From the NCBI RefSeq assembly GCF_010726765.1, contig NZ_AP022601.1, positions 4,340,001 through 4,404,000 on the forward strand: a stretch of DNA of 64,000 bases, written 5' to 3'. Below, in pieces: positions 17,021-25,378 of the stretch. The notes beneath the pieces are model-generated. The model did no database searches and was not told the DNA's origin. It worked only from the letters and a program-made list of their open reading frames with translations. The translations under genes were made by a program, and so were the position numbers. How positions within the stretch are numbered: the stretch's first letter is position 1; each line of letters opens with the position of its first letter. The stretch comes from Mycobacterium gallinarum. GTDB lineage: Bacteria > Actinomycetota > Actinomycetes > Mycobacteriales > Mycobacteriaceae.

Positions 17021-18361
17021 TCAGCCCAACCAGTCCAGCACCGCCGCGGCGGTCCATGACTGCTGCATGCTGCCCAACGGTTCTCCGGTGAACGGTTCGT
17101 AGTACTCGGCGAAGGTGCCGTCGCTGACCTGCCGCAGCCCTTCGCGCCGAAGGATCAGCGACCGTTCGGCCCAGCCGCGACGCGCGAAGCACCACGAGAA
17201 CAGCCACGTCGTCACCGGCCAGACCGGCCCACGCCAGTACTCGCGGGGGCGGAAGTCGCGCGACACCGGCGACGTCGTCGGAATCAGCGCGAACTTCAGG
17301 TCCGGATGCCCGCAGAAGCGCGGCCCTTCCAACAGCCGCAGCAAGGCACGCTCCTTGTCGTGCCGCAGCCCGCCACACAGCAGCGGCGCGAACTGCGCGA
17401 CCGTCTCGGTGGCTATCCACTTCTCGGCCCGCACGTCGTAATCCCTTGCCGCGCCGTTACGTTCGTCGGCGGTTTCGACGACGCCCCTGCGGAACCGTTC
17501 GGCCCAGGCGTACAGGTCCCGCACGTCGGAGCGTGGCCGCTTGTAGTCCTCGCCGATCTCGGCCAGCACATCGCACGCCACGGCGAGGATCGCCGATACG
17601 AACACGTCCTCGACGGCGAAGCTCATCACCTTGGGTAGCAGCTCGTCGTCGTAACGAGCCGACTTCATCTCCTCGAGCAGCCAGAGATAGCGGTCGTACT
17701 CGATGTCCGACGGCCGTTGGCTGGCGTCGGTGACGATCGCGTTGTCCGCACGCTGGTATTCAGGCAGCCGGCCGGGGACGACATTGGCGTAGGCGCTGTC
17801 CCACCGCGGCGAGTTGTCCATGCCGGACTCCCAGCCGTGGTACATCGTGACCCGGCCGCGCGATCTGGGGTCGCGGGCCTCAGCGAGCCAGCGGTGCCAC
17901 CGGACCAGGTCGTCCCACCGGCGGTCGAGAAACGCCTCGGCGACGGCGCGGGTCGACCGGCCACGACTGCGGGCGTGGTCAAGGATGCGCTGGACCGCGA
18001 TCGCGTGCACCGGCGGCTGCGTGATGCCCGATGTGTGGCGGTTACGTGGGGCGTTGGCGGCAAGCGCTGACGTGGCCCACCTCGCCGGTCCTGGGAAGTA
18101 TCCGTCCACGCCGTTGGCGAAGACGATGTGCGGGATCATGCCGTTGGCCCACTGCGCCGACAGCAGGGTGTCGAGCTCGACGACGGCGCGTTCGACACTC
18201 AGCGGAGCCAGCCCGATCGCCACGAAAGCGGCGTCCCAGCTCCACATATGCGGATACAGCAGCGGCGCCGCCGTGGTCATGGTGCCCAGGTCGTTGCCAC
18301 GCAAAAGATACGCGGCGCGGGCCGCCAGTTGCGTCGGCGCGAAGCCGGAATCGTGGGCCAT
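17021..18361 (-). CDS. ggH: Glucosylglycerate hydrolase, GH63-like
   Basis: 446 residues from ATG 18361, the same length I recall for the characterised Mycolicibacterium hassiacum enzyme. The two catalytic residues reported there, Asp182 and Glu419, fall here in GMDNSPRW (Asp182) and FAEYYEP (Glu419). An (alpha/alpha)6 barrel with YPHMWSWDAAF and REYWRGPVWPV fits the family. It hydrolyses glucosylglycerate, which mycobacteria accumulate under nitrogen limitation, to glucose and glycerate. GTG 18388 would add nine residues. Divergent from the SDR gene and convergent with marR. Confidence 0.88.
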   Translation of the reverse strand: MAHDSGFAPTQLAARAAYLLRGNDLGTMTTAAPLLYPHMWSWDAAFVAIGLAPLSVERAVVELDTLLSAQWANGMIPHIVFANGVDGYFPGPARWATSALAANAPRNRHTSGITQPPVHAIAVQRILDHARSRGRSTRAVAEAFLDRRWDDLVRWHRWLAEARDPRSRGRVTMYHGWESGMDNSPRWDSAYANVVPGRLPEYQRADNAIVTDASQRPSDIEYDRYLWLLEEMKSARYDDELLPKVMSFAVEDVFVSAILAVACDVLAEIGEDYKRPRSDVRDLYAWAERFRRGVVETADERNGAARDYDVRAEKWIATETVAQFAPLLCGGLRHDKERALLRLLEGPRFCGHPDLKFALIPTTSPVSRDFRPREYWRGPVWPVTTWLFSWCFARRGWAERSLILRREGLRQVSDGTFAEYYEPFTGEPLGSMQQSWTAAAVLDWLG

Positions 18362-18402
18362 CGTGTCAATGATGCGACGGCCGGGCACGAGTTGCAGGTC
18401 GG

Positions 18403-18408
18403 TAGGGT
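18403..18408 (+). promoter_or_regulatory. -10 element of the SDR gene (leaderless)
   Basis: TAGGGT, then 6 nt (GACTTC) and GTG 18415, which would be the first transcribed base. Confidence 0.6.
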
Positions 18409-18414
18409 GACTTC

Positions 18415-19140
18415 GTGTCGAATGTCGCCGCCGACGCGGCCCGGATGCCGAATGTCGCCGCCGGCGCGGCTCCGAAGCCGACGGCGATGATCACCGGGGC
18501 CTCGCGCGGGCTCGGTGCGGCCATCGCCCGCGCACTCGCACCCACCCACACGTTGTTCCTCGCGGGGCGGCCGTCGGCGGAACTCGACGCGGTCGCCGCC
18601 GAGTACGGGGCCACCACCTGGCCGGTCGATTTCGGTGACCTCGACGCCATCGAGGTCGCCGTCGAACCGATCGTCGAGCTGGACGTCCTGATCCACAATG
18701 CGGGCGTCGCGTACCCGGCCACCGTTCCGGATTCGACAGTCGACGAGTGGCGCTCCACCATGATCGTGAATGTCGTTGGTCCGGCGGCACTTACGCTGCC
18801 GCTGCTGCCTGCACTGCGCGCAGCCAGAGGCCACGTCGTCTTCGTGAACTCCGGGGCGGGCATCAACGCGTCTCCCGGCCTGGCGTCCTACACCGCGAGC
18901 AAATTCGCACTACGCGGGTTCGCGGACTCCCTGCGCAACGACGAGCCGTCGCTGCGGGTGACCTCGGTGCACCCGGGCCGGATCGCGACCGAGATGCAGG
19001 AAGGTCTGGTCGCCTACGAGGGCGGTGAGTACGACCCCTCGAAGTACCTGAGCCCCGAAACTGTCGCGAAAGTCATAGCCGACGCGGTCAACGCGCCGCC
19101 CGACGCGCACATCCACGAGGTGATCGTCCGACCCCGATAG
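18415..19140 (+). CDS. Short-chain dehydrogenase/reductase
   Basis: 241 residues from GTG 18415. Cofactor motif TGASRGLGAAIA (~28-39), NAG at the end of strand 4 (IHNAGVAYPA), a Ser region VNSGAGINASPG, catalytic YTASK (Tyr/Lys) and HPGRIATEM. A classical NAD(P)-dependent SDR, substrate unknown. The N-terminus holds a 30-bp tandem duplication giving NVAADAA and NVAAGAA before the Rossmann fold. The stop codon TAG ends at the first base of palindromic repeat copy 2. Confidence 0.9.
   Translation: MSNVAADAARMPNVAAGAAPKPTAMITGASRGLGAAIARALAPTHTLFLAGRPSAELDAVAAEYGATTWPVDFGDLDAIEVAVEPIVELDVLIHNAGVAYPATVPDSTVDEWRSTMIVNVVGPAALTLPLLPALRAARGHVVFVNSGAGINASPGLASYTASKFALRGFADSLRNDEPSLRVTSVHPGRIATEMQEGLVAYEGGEYDPSKYLSPETVAKVIADAVNAPPDAHIHEVIVRPR
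18420..18470. repeat. 30-bp-period duplication in the SDR N-terminus
   Basis: 21 bases from 18420 recur from 18450 with one change. The repeat is in frame and adds a second Ala-rich NVAAxAA motif. Confidence 0.8.
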
Positions 19141-19192
19141 CGATTTCGGTGTCGACAGTCGCGGTGAGCGCGACCGGCTACACCGAAATCGC
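19140..19192. repeat. Palindromic repeat, GTGAG-loop family, copy 2
   Basis: 53 bp. Arms GCGATTTCGGTG/CACCGAAATCGC surround an inner stem GTCGCG-GTGAG-CGCGAC. It joins two convergent genes and contains the stop codon and last codons of the AbiEi/DUF559 gene. Nearly identical to copy 3. Confidence 0.9.
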
Positions 19193-20035
19193 GTTTCGGA
19201 TGATGGCGGTCACACGATCGGGATATTCAGTTAGGTCCAGCCAGGTGAAGCGCAGCACCTGCCACCCCATCAGCATGATGTTGTTCTGACGCAATCGGTC
19301 CGCGTGGAAGTCTTCGGTAGCGCTGTGGAACGCAAGCCCGTCAACTTCTATCGCCACCTTCTGTCTAGGGAACCCGACGTCAACCTTGTAGCCACCGAGG
19401 GGGTAATTCGTCCGCCAACCGGTGATGCCCGCTTCGCGCAGGCATCTGACGAGAAGGCGTTCGGCGACAGACCGTGCGCCATCAGAAGCCGCCTGCAGGC
19501 GTATTCGCGCTGCCGGCGCCCCGTAACGACCCTTGTTCCGCAAGTGCGCGTCCCACAGCTCGCACAGCTGGACATCCTGTTGAAGGGCCTTGTCCATGAT
19601 CTTCACCCCACCGCGCTGCCTGACTGCTGCCTCGATGACCGTCAACGGCAGTGCGGTTACACGCAGGCCACGCCGCTCGACAATGTCGGCGAGGGACAAG
19701 TCGCGCCTGCGCATGACCGAACCTGGCTTCGATCGCCCACTTCCGTTCCGTGGCAATGTCACTTCGACGCGATCCGGCGCGAAGTTGGTAAGACCGTGCC
19801 ACCATGCGGCCGCCAGGCCGCTCGCTACTGCAAGGTCGCCGTAGGCCCATACCGTGGCGCGGACTCGCGCAGCGTCGGTGAAGGGCCGGTCGTCTGAGAA
19901 GTAGACGCCAGGCGCGCATCTCCGAAACTGACCGGACTGCACTCGCCGATTGACGGCGTGCTTGCTCAGTCCCACATCGCGAGCCTGTCGCAGTGTCAAC
20001 ACACCGTCGTGTCGACGCAGATACTCGTTGAGCAC
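19178..20035 (-). CDS. AbiEi-type N-terminal domain fused to a DUF559 (Vsr/PD-(D/E)xK-like) domain
   Basis: 285 residues from GTG 20035. The N-terminal ~60 residues (VLTLRQARDVGLSKHAVNRR, then GVYFSDD) look like the winged helix of AbiEi-type antitoxins. The C-terminal ~100 residues carry VDVGFPRQKVAIEVDGLAFH, the acidic core expected of a DUF559/Vsr-like nuclease fold. No AbiEii-like toxin gene is adjacent, so it is an orphan in toxin-antitoxin terms. DUF559 proteins are common and unassigned in mycobacteria. Flanked on both sides by near-identical palindromic repeats, the downstream one overlapping its 3' end. Confidence 0.75.
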   Translation of the reverse strand: MLNEYLRRHDGVLTLRQARDVGLSKHAVNRRVQSGQFRRCAPGVYFSDDRPFTDAARVRATVWAYGDLAVASGLAAAWWHGLTNFAPDRVEVTLPRNGSGRSKPGSVMRRRDLSLADIVERRGLRVTALPLTVIEAAVRQRGGVKIMDKALQQDVQLCELWDAHLRNKGRYGAPAARIRLQAASDGARSVAERLLVRCLREAGITGWRTNYPLGGYKVDVGFPRQKVAIEVDGLAFHSATEDFHADRLRQNNIMLMGWQVLRFTWLDLTEYPDRVTAIIRNAISV

Positions 20036-20077
20036 TTCGACAAGGACGCAGCGATGGTCCGCCGGGTTCCCTAGCCA

Positions 20078-20130
20078 GCGATTTCGGTGTCAACAGTCGC
20101 GGTGAGCGCGACCGACTACACCGAAATCGC
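20078..20130. repeat. Palindromic repeat, GTGAG-loop family, copy 3
   Basis: 53 bp, differing from copy 2 at only a few arm positions. It lies just after the leuS stop codon and upstream of the AbiEi/DUF559 gene, and would serve as the leuS terminator. Confidence 0.9.
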
Positions 20131-20132
20131 AA

Positions 20133-22982
20133 TCAGGCGACGATGTTGACCAGCCGACCCGCCACCACGATCACCTTTTTCGGCGTCTTGCCGTCGAGAA
20201 ACTCCTGCACCTTGGCATCGGCGAGCGCTGCGGCCTCCAGCGCATCGGCATCGGCGTCGGCGGGCACAGTGATGCGTCCGCGGACCTTGCCGTTGACCTG
20301 TACCGGCAGTTCGACGGTGTCCTCGACGAGGTACTGCGGGTCGGCCACCGGGAACGGCCCGTGCGCCAGCGAGGTGTCGTGGCCCAGCCGCCGCCACAGC
20401 TCTTCGGCGAGATGCGGCGCCAACGGCGCGACCATCAGCACCAACGGCTCCAATGCCGCCCGCGCCGTCACCCCCTGCTTGGTCAAGTGGTTGGTGTACT
20501 CGATCAGTTTGGCCGCGGCGGTGTTGTTGCGCAGGTTTGTGTAGTCGTCGGATACTCCGGCGATCGTGCGGTGCAACACCCGCAGGGTGTCGTCGTCCAA
20601 CGCCTCGTGGGCAGCCGACCGCTCGGCGCCGGTCTGCTCGTCGACCACCAACCGCCACACCCGTTGCAGGAAGCGGTAGGCGCCGACGACATCCTTTGTC
20701 GCCCATGGCCGCGACGCCTCCAACGGGCCCATCGACATCTCGTAGACCCGCAGCGTGTCCGCGCCGTAGTCGTCGCAGATCTCGTCGGGCGACACCGAGT
20801 TCTTCAGGCTCTTCCCGATCTTGCCGAACTCCTGGAAGACCTCGATCTCACCGTCGGGTGCGCGCCAGTAGAACTTTCCGTCGCGTTCGACGACCTCGGC
20901 GGCAGGCACGTACGAACCGCGCGCGTCCGTGTAGGCGAACGCCTGGATGTAGCCCTGGTTGACCAGCCGGCGGTAGGGCTCGCGCGACGACACATGGCCG
21001 AGGTCGTAGAGCACCTTGTGCCAGAAGCGGCAGTACAGCAGATGCAGCACCGCGTGCTCGACGCCACCCACGTACAGGTCGACGCCCCCGGGATCGTCCG
21101 GCCCGTGCTCGGCCGGGCGCGGTCCCATCCAGTACGCCTCGTTCTCCTTGGCGCACAACTCTTCCTTGTTGAGCGGGTCGGTGTAGCGCAACTCGTACCA
21201 GGAGCTCGCCGCCCACTGCGGCATGACGTTGGTGTCGCGGGTGTAGGGCTGCAGGCCGTCGCCGAGATCCATCTCGACGTGCACCCATTCGGTCGCCTTG
21301 CCCAGCGGCGGCGACGGCTCGCTGTCGGCATCGTCGGGATCGAACTGCACCGGGGCGTAATCCGGAATGTCGGGCAGCTCTACGGGCAGCGCGGATTCGG
21401 GCAACGGATGTGCCCGGCCGTCGGCGTCGTAGACGATCGGGAACGGCTCGCCCCAATACCGTTGCCGCGCGAACAACCAGTCGCGCAGCTTGTACTCGAC
21501 GCGGGCCTGCCCGCGCCCGTCGGCGACCAGCCGATTGGTGATGGCCTCCTTCGCCGATGCGACGGACAGCCCGTTCAGATAGTCCGAGTTGACCAGCTCG
21601 CCGTCGCCGGAGTAGGCCTGCAGCGAAATGTCGCCGCCGGCAATCACTTCGGTGATCGGCAGGCCGAACGTCGTGGCGAATTCCCAGTCGCGCTGATCGT
21701 GACCGGGCACCGCCATGATGGCCCCGGTGCCGTATCCCAGCAGCACGTAGTCGGCGATGAACACCGGAACCTGTTGGCCGTTGGCCGGATTCGTCGCATA
21801 CGCGCCGAGGAACACGCCGGTCTTGGTCTTGTTCTCCTGACGCTCCAGATCCGACTTGGCTCCGACGGTCGCGCGGTAGGCCGCGACCGCCTCGGCGGGG
21901 GTCGCCGCATCGAACGTCCAGCGTGGGTCGGCGTCGGCCGGCCACTGGCCGGCCACAAGCCTGTCGACCAACTCGTGTTCAGGCGCCAGCACCAGGTACG
22001 TCGCGCCGAACAACGTGTCGGGCCTGGTGGTGAACACCTCGATGTCGCCGGCGTCGGTCGCGAACTGGACCGCCGCACCGGTGGACCGGCCGATCCAGTT
22101 GCGCTGCATGGTCTTGACCTTGTCCGGCCAGTCCAGCAGGTCGAGATCGTCAAGCAGCCGGTCAGAGTAAGCGGTGATGCGCATCATCCACTGCCGCAGG
22201 CGTTTCCGGAACACCGGGAAGTTGCCGCGGTCACTTCGCCCGTCGGAGGTGACCTCCTCGTTGGCCAGCACCGTGCCCAGACCCGGGCACCAGTTGACCA
22301 GCGAGTCCGCCCGGTACACCAGTCGGTACGAGTCGACGACATCGGCGCGCTCACCGGCGCTCAACTCCGACCAAACCCGGCCATCATCCAACGTCCGGCT
22401 ACCCGAATCGAATTCGGCGATCAGCTCGGCGATCGGCCGCGCTTTGTCCACCGACGGGTCGAACCAGGCGTTGTAGATCTGCAGGAAGATCCACTGCGTC
22501 CACTTGTAGAAGTCGACGTCGGTGGTCGAGAAGCTTCGCCGTGCATCGTGCCCCAGCCCCAGCCTGCCCAGCTGGCGGCGGAAGTTGACGATGTTGGCCT
22601 CGGTCCTGGTGCGCGGATGCGTCCCAGTCTGAATCGCGTACTGCTCGGCGGGTAGACCGAAGGCATCGAAACCCAACGCGTGCAACACATTACGCCCGGT
22701 CATCCGGTAGTAGCGGGCATAGACGTCGGTGGCGATGTAGCCGAGCGGATGTCCGACGTGCAGGCCCTCCCCCGACGGGTACGGAAACATGTCCTGCACG
22801 AACATCTTGTCGGCGGGGACAGGGCCGCGATCAGGCTCGGCCAGCGAGCCCACCGGGTTGGGCACATTGAACGTCCCGGAGTCCGCCCAGCGCTGCTGCC
22901 AGGCACGCTCGATCTGCCCGGCCAGCTCCGCGGTATAGCGGTGCTGCGGGACATCAGTGCCGGCGTCGGGCGATTCAGTCAC
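20133..22982 (-). CDS. leuS: Leucyl-tRNA synthetase
   Basis: Charges tRNA-Leu. 949 residues from GTG 22982 (M. tuberculosis ~969). Class I signature HVGH at ~75-78 within [16 protein letters not shown], an editing domain (~270-470, with [20 protein letters not shown]), the KMSKS-equivalent [10 protein letters not shown] (~726), and an anticodon-binding and C-terminal domain. A long antisense open frame across it is a GC-bias shadow. Followed by palindromic repeat copy 3. Confidence 0.97.
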   Translation of the reverse strand: MTESPDAGTDVPQHRYTAELAGQIERAWQQRWADSGTFNVPNPVGSLAEPDRGPVPADKMFVQDMFPYPSGEGLHVGHPLGYIATDVYARYYRMTGRNVLHALGFDAFGLPAEQYAIQTGTHPRTRTEANIVNFRRQLGRLGLGHDARRSFSTTDVDFYKWTQWIFLQIYNAWFDPSVDKARPIAELIAEFDSGSRTLDDGRVWSELSAGERADVVDSYRLVYRADSLVNWCPGLGTVLANEEVTSDGRSDRGNFPVFRKRLRQWMMRITAYSDRLLDDLDLLDWPDKVKTMQRNWIGRSTGAAVQFATDAGDIEVFTTRPDTLFGATYLVLAPEHELVDRLVAGQWPADADPRWTFDAATPAEAVAAYRATVGAKSDLERQENKTKTGVFLGAYATNPANGQQVPVFIADYVLLGYGTGAIMAVPGHDQRDWEFATTFGLPITEVIAGGDISLQAYSGDGELVNSDYLNGLSVASAKEAITNRLVADGRGQARVEYKLRDWLFARQRYWGEPFPIVYDADGRAHPLPESALPVELPDIPDYAPVQFDPDDADSEPSPPLGKATEWVHVEMDLGDGLQPYTRDTNVMPQWAASSWYELRYTDPLNKEELCAKENEAYWMGPRPAEHGPDDPGGVDLYVGGVEHAVLHLLYCRFWHKVLYDLGHVSSREPYRRLVNQGYIQAFAYTDARGSYVPAAEVVERDGKFYWRAPDGEIEVFQEFGKIGKSLKNSVSPDEICDDYGADTLRVYEMSMGPLEASRPWATKDVVGAYRFLQRVWRLVVDEQTGAERSAAHEALDDDTLRVLHRTIAGVSDDYTNLRNNTAAAKLIEYTNHLTKQGVTARAALEPLVLMVAPLAPHLAEELWRRLGHDTSLAHGPFPVADPQYLVEDTVELPVQVNGKVRGRITVPADADADALEAAALADAKVQEFLDGKTPKKVIVVAGRLVNIVA

Positions 22983-22988
22983 GTGAAC

Positions 22989-22994
22989 AGGGTA
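22989..22994 (-). promoter_or_regulatory. -10 element of leuS (leaderless)
   Basis: On the minus strand TACCCT is followed by 6 nt (GTTCAC) and the GTG start of leuS. Confidence 0.55.
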
Positions 22995-23166
22995 TAAGCC
23001 CGCCGATCGTGCTCTCGCCGGCCACAGGTTGGTCTCGGTTACGTCACCGGTCGGTCAGAGCTTGATCCCAGGTCGGTTCCGGCCCTGGTGACCGTCGCTT
23101 CGCCGTGGATACAGTCGGCGCCTGACCACATGGCTGACGAGCCCGACAGTGAAAGGACCGACGGCG

Positions 23167-24177
23167 ATGAACGACAACGCCCGACGCTGGAGGACTCCGG
23201 CTACCGGTGTGGCTGCGGCCACCGTCGGCGTCCTCTTCTTCGCCGGCGTCCCCGCCGCGGCCCAGCCACTGCAGCCGGTCGCGCCGCAGCCCGGTCCCGC
23301 CGTGGTGTCGCAGACCGCGGCGACACCCAACGCCGCCCTCACCCCCGCCGTTCCCAACACGGCGTTGACCGTCCCCGCCGCACCCAACGCCGCGCTGGCG
23401 GTCCCGTCGACACCGAATCCCGCGGTCGCACCGGCGATGGCCAACCCCGCCCTGACCCCGGCGACGCCGGTCGCCGCCGCGGCCGCGCCCGGCGGCGTCA
23501 CGGCCCCGCAGGTCGCCGCCCCGGCGGCGGTACCGATCACCCCCGCCAACGCGGGCAAGCTGTCGGACTTCTTCCAGTCCAAGGGCGTGGCGATGGAACC
23601 TCAGGTCAGCCAGAACTTCAAGGCCCTCAACATCGTGCTGCCGATGCCGAGGGGCTGGGCACACGTGCCGGATCCGAATGTGCCCGACGCGTTCGCCGTG
23701 ATCGCCGACCGCGTGGGCGGCAATGGCCTGTACTCCTCGAACGCCCAGGTCGTGGTGTACAAGCTGGTCGGCGACTTCGACCCGCGCGAGGCGATCAGCC
23801 ACGGGTTCGTCGACAGCCAGCAGCTTCCCGCCTGGCGGTCCACCAACGGGTCGATCGCCGAGGTCGCCGGGCTGCCGACGTCGACCATCGAAGGCACCTA
23901 CCGCGACAACTCCATGACGCTGGACACGTCGCGCCGACACATCATCGCCACCGCGGGTCCGGACAAGTACCTGGTGTCGCTGGCGGTGACCACTAGCGTG
24001 GACCAGGTCGTCGCGGCGGCCGACGCCACCGACGCGATCGTGCGGGGCTTCAAGGTCGGCGTCCCCGGCGCAACCCCGCCCCCGGGAACCCCGCCCCCGG
24101 GCGCACCCGCTCCCGCACCGCAGGGTCAGCCGGCTGCGCCCGCCCCCGCGGCTCCGGCCATTGGACTAACTGGATAA
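23167..24177 (+). CDS. Secreted Pro/Ala-rich LpqN/LpqT-family protein, Mtc28-like (Rv0040c)
   Basis: 336 residues from ATG 23167, chosen because AAAGGA lies 9 nt upstream; an in-frame GTG at 23149 lacks this. Signal peptide (~1-30, ending VPAAAQP), then an Ala/Pro-rich region (~35-115) built from degenerate PN-x-AL units, then a folded domain (~125-300; LSDFFQSKGVAMEPQ, LPMPRGWAHVPDPNVPD) of the LpqN/LpqT type, and a Pro-rich tail. Size and order fit Mtc28, a secreted antigen next to leuS. No enzymatic role is evident. Confidence 0.85.
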   Translation: MNDNARRWRTPATGVAAATVGVLFFAGVPAAAQPLQPVAPQPGPAVVSQTAATPNAALTPAVPNTALTVPAAPNAALAVPSTPNPAVAPAMANPALTPATPVAAAAAPGGVTAPQVAAPAAVPITPANAGKLSDFFQSKGVAMEPQVSQNFKALNIVLPMPRGWAHVPDPNVPDAFAVIADRVGGNGLYSSNAQVVVYKLVGDFDPREAISHGFVDSQQLPAWRSTNGSIAEVAGLPTSTIEGTYRDNSMTLDTSRRHIIATAGPDKYLVSLAVTTSVDQVVAAADATDAIVRGFKVGVPGATPPPGTPPPGAPAPAPQGQPAAPAPAAPAIGLTG

Positions 24178-24188
24178 CAGGGCCTGTT

Positions 24189-24216
24189 CCCCCGGGCGAA
24201 GCCTGGCGCCCGGGGG
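24189..24216 (+). terminator. Strong hairpin terminator after the Mtc28-like gene
   Basis: A perfect 10-bp GC stem (CCCCCGGGCG/CGCCCGGGGG) with an 8-nt loop, 11 bp past the stop codon. No U-tract, as is common in mycobacteria. Confidence 0.75.
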
Positions 24217-24246
24217 GACGCCCTGAACCCAAGAACCGCCGCCTCG

Positions 24247-24252
24247 TATTCT
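24247..24252 (+). promoter_or_regulatory. -10 element of the Rv0039c-like gene (leaderless)
   Basis: TATTCT, then 7 nt and ATG 24260. Confidence 0.55.
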
Positions 24253-24259
24253 GTGGCGC

Positions 24260-24613
24260 ATGTTCATCGTCGCGGTGTTGTGCCTGTGCGCCGCAGTCGC
24301 GATCGCAGGTCTCGGTGTTTGGCTGCTGACTCGGCCACGGACGGCGGATCCGATCCAATCTGTGCTCCGCGGGGTGGCCCCGACCCAGCTCGCCGCCGCG
24401 GCGATGCTGGCCTCCGCAGGCACCGTGGCGCTCTCAAGCCACCCCGACACCGCGCTCGTCGTGGTCGTCGTCTGCGTAATCGGTGCCGTGAGCACGGTCG
24501 CGGCCGGCTGCTGGCAGGCGGCCAAGGTCATCGCGAGCCGAGAGGCGGCCGCTGCGGGCGGTGCGGACGGTTGTGGTGGTGCCTGCGCGACATGCACGCT
24601 GTCATGCGGCTGA
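24260..24613 (+). CDS. Small membrane protein with Cys-rich tail, Rv0039c-like
   Basis: 117 residues. Membrane helices at ~2-24 (FIVAVLCLCAAVAIAGLGVW), ~43-58 and ~66-90. The C-terminus holds four cysteines, CGGACATCTLSC (spacing Cx3CxxCx3C), with two more Cys in the first helix. Comparable in size to Rv0039c (~115). The cysteine tail could bind a metal or undergo disulfide chemistry (inference). It ends 21 bp from the convergent algH gene. Confidence 0.8.
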   Translation: MFIVAVLCLCAAVAIAGLGVWLLTRPRTADPIQSVLRGVAPTQLAAAAMLASAGTVALSSHPDTALVVVVVCVIGAVSTVAAGCWQAAKVIASREAAAAGGADGCGGACATCTLSCG

Positions 24614-24634
24614 ACGGTTGGCGCGCAGCGCTTT

Positions 24635-25240
24635 TCAGTTGCGGCTGATATCGATTGGGTGCGTCGCGAGTAGCGACAGCGGCAGCGGCTGACGGCGCAG
24701 GACCCGAGCCCACAAGTCCATCCGGGGCTCGGCGAGTACGTCGGTTGGCAACGCGGACAGCACAATCCAGTCGTCGCGCTCGATCTCACCCTCCAGCTGA
24801 CCGATGGTCCACCCCGAGTAACCGGCGAAAATCCGCACCCCTTCGACCACCGGTGCGATCGAATCGGGTTCGGCGTCGAGATCCACCATCACCATGCGGC
24901 CCTGCACGTGACGCAACCCGGGCAGGCCGGCCGGGTCCATACCGACCCGCAGGGTCGCCAGGCACAGTGCGGCGTCGCGCTTGACGGGGCCCCCGATGAA
25001 CATCGTCTTCGGTTTGGTGGCCAGCTTCGCCCATTGCGGCAGCACGTTGTAGACCGCGGTCTCGCTGGGCCGGTTCAGCACCACACCCAGCGTGCCGCCG
25101 TCGTTGTGCTCGACGATGTAGATGACACTGCGCCGGAACGTCGGCTCGAGCAGGTCGGTGTTGGCGAGCAGGAGTGTGCCCGCGCGGACCCGGTGTTTCG
25201 CAGGCGCTATGAAGTCCTCCGGGTCCTCTGAGTGCGCCAT
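24635..25240 (-). CDS. YqgE/AlgH (UPF0301) family protein, Rv0038-like
   Basis: 201 residues from ATG 25240 ([10 protein letters not shown]); a GTG three bases upstream would add one residue. Conserved family features: [50 protein letters not shown] and [16 protein letters not shown]. The family is widespread with a solved fold but no agreed biochemical role. Divergent from the MFS gene. Confidence 0.92.
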   Translation of the reverse strand: MAHSEDPEDFIAPAKHRVRAGTLLLANTDLLEPTFRRSVIYIVEHNDGGTLGVVLNRPSETAVYNVLPQWAKLATKPKTMFIGGPVKRDAALCLATLRVGMDPAGLPGLRHVQGRMVMVDLDAEPDSIAPVVEGVRIFAGYSGWTIGQLEGEIERDDWIVLSALPTDVLAEPRMDLWARVLRRQPLPLSLLATHPIDISRN

Positions 25241-25378
25241 CACACCATCATCGCATCAGCAACCAGCGAACGTGGCGAACAAAGCCGGTCCGGCGGGATA
25301 TTTGTACTGTGGGTCGGGGGGCCGCCGAACATCGATCGCCGCAAGCCGCCCCGGCGATGCAGCAGGGACGGGATTGTC

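Noticed and set aside
19178..20035. Complete AbiE toxin-antitoxin pair
   Set aside because: Only the AbiEi-like fusion is present; the neighbours are leuS and an SDR, with no AbiEii nucleotidyltransferase.
20361..22655. 764-codon open frame on the plus strand
   Set aside because: Lies wholly antisense to leuS, has Arg/Val/Gly-rich composition typical of GC-rich shadow frames and no family features.
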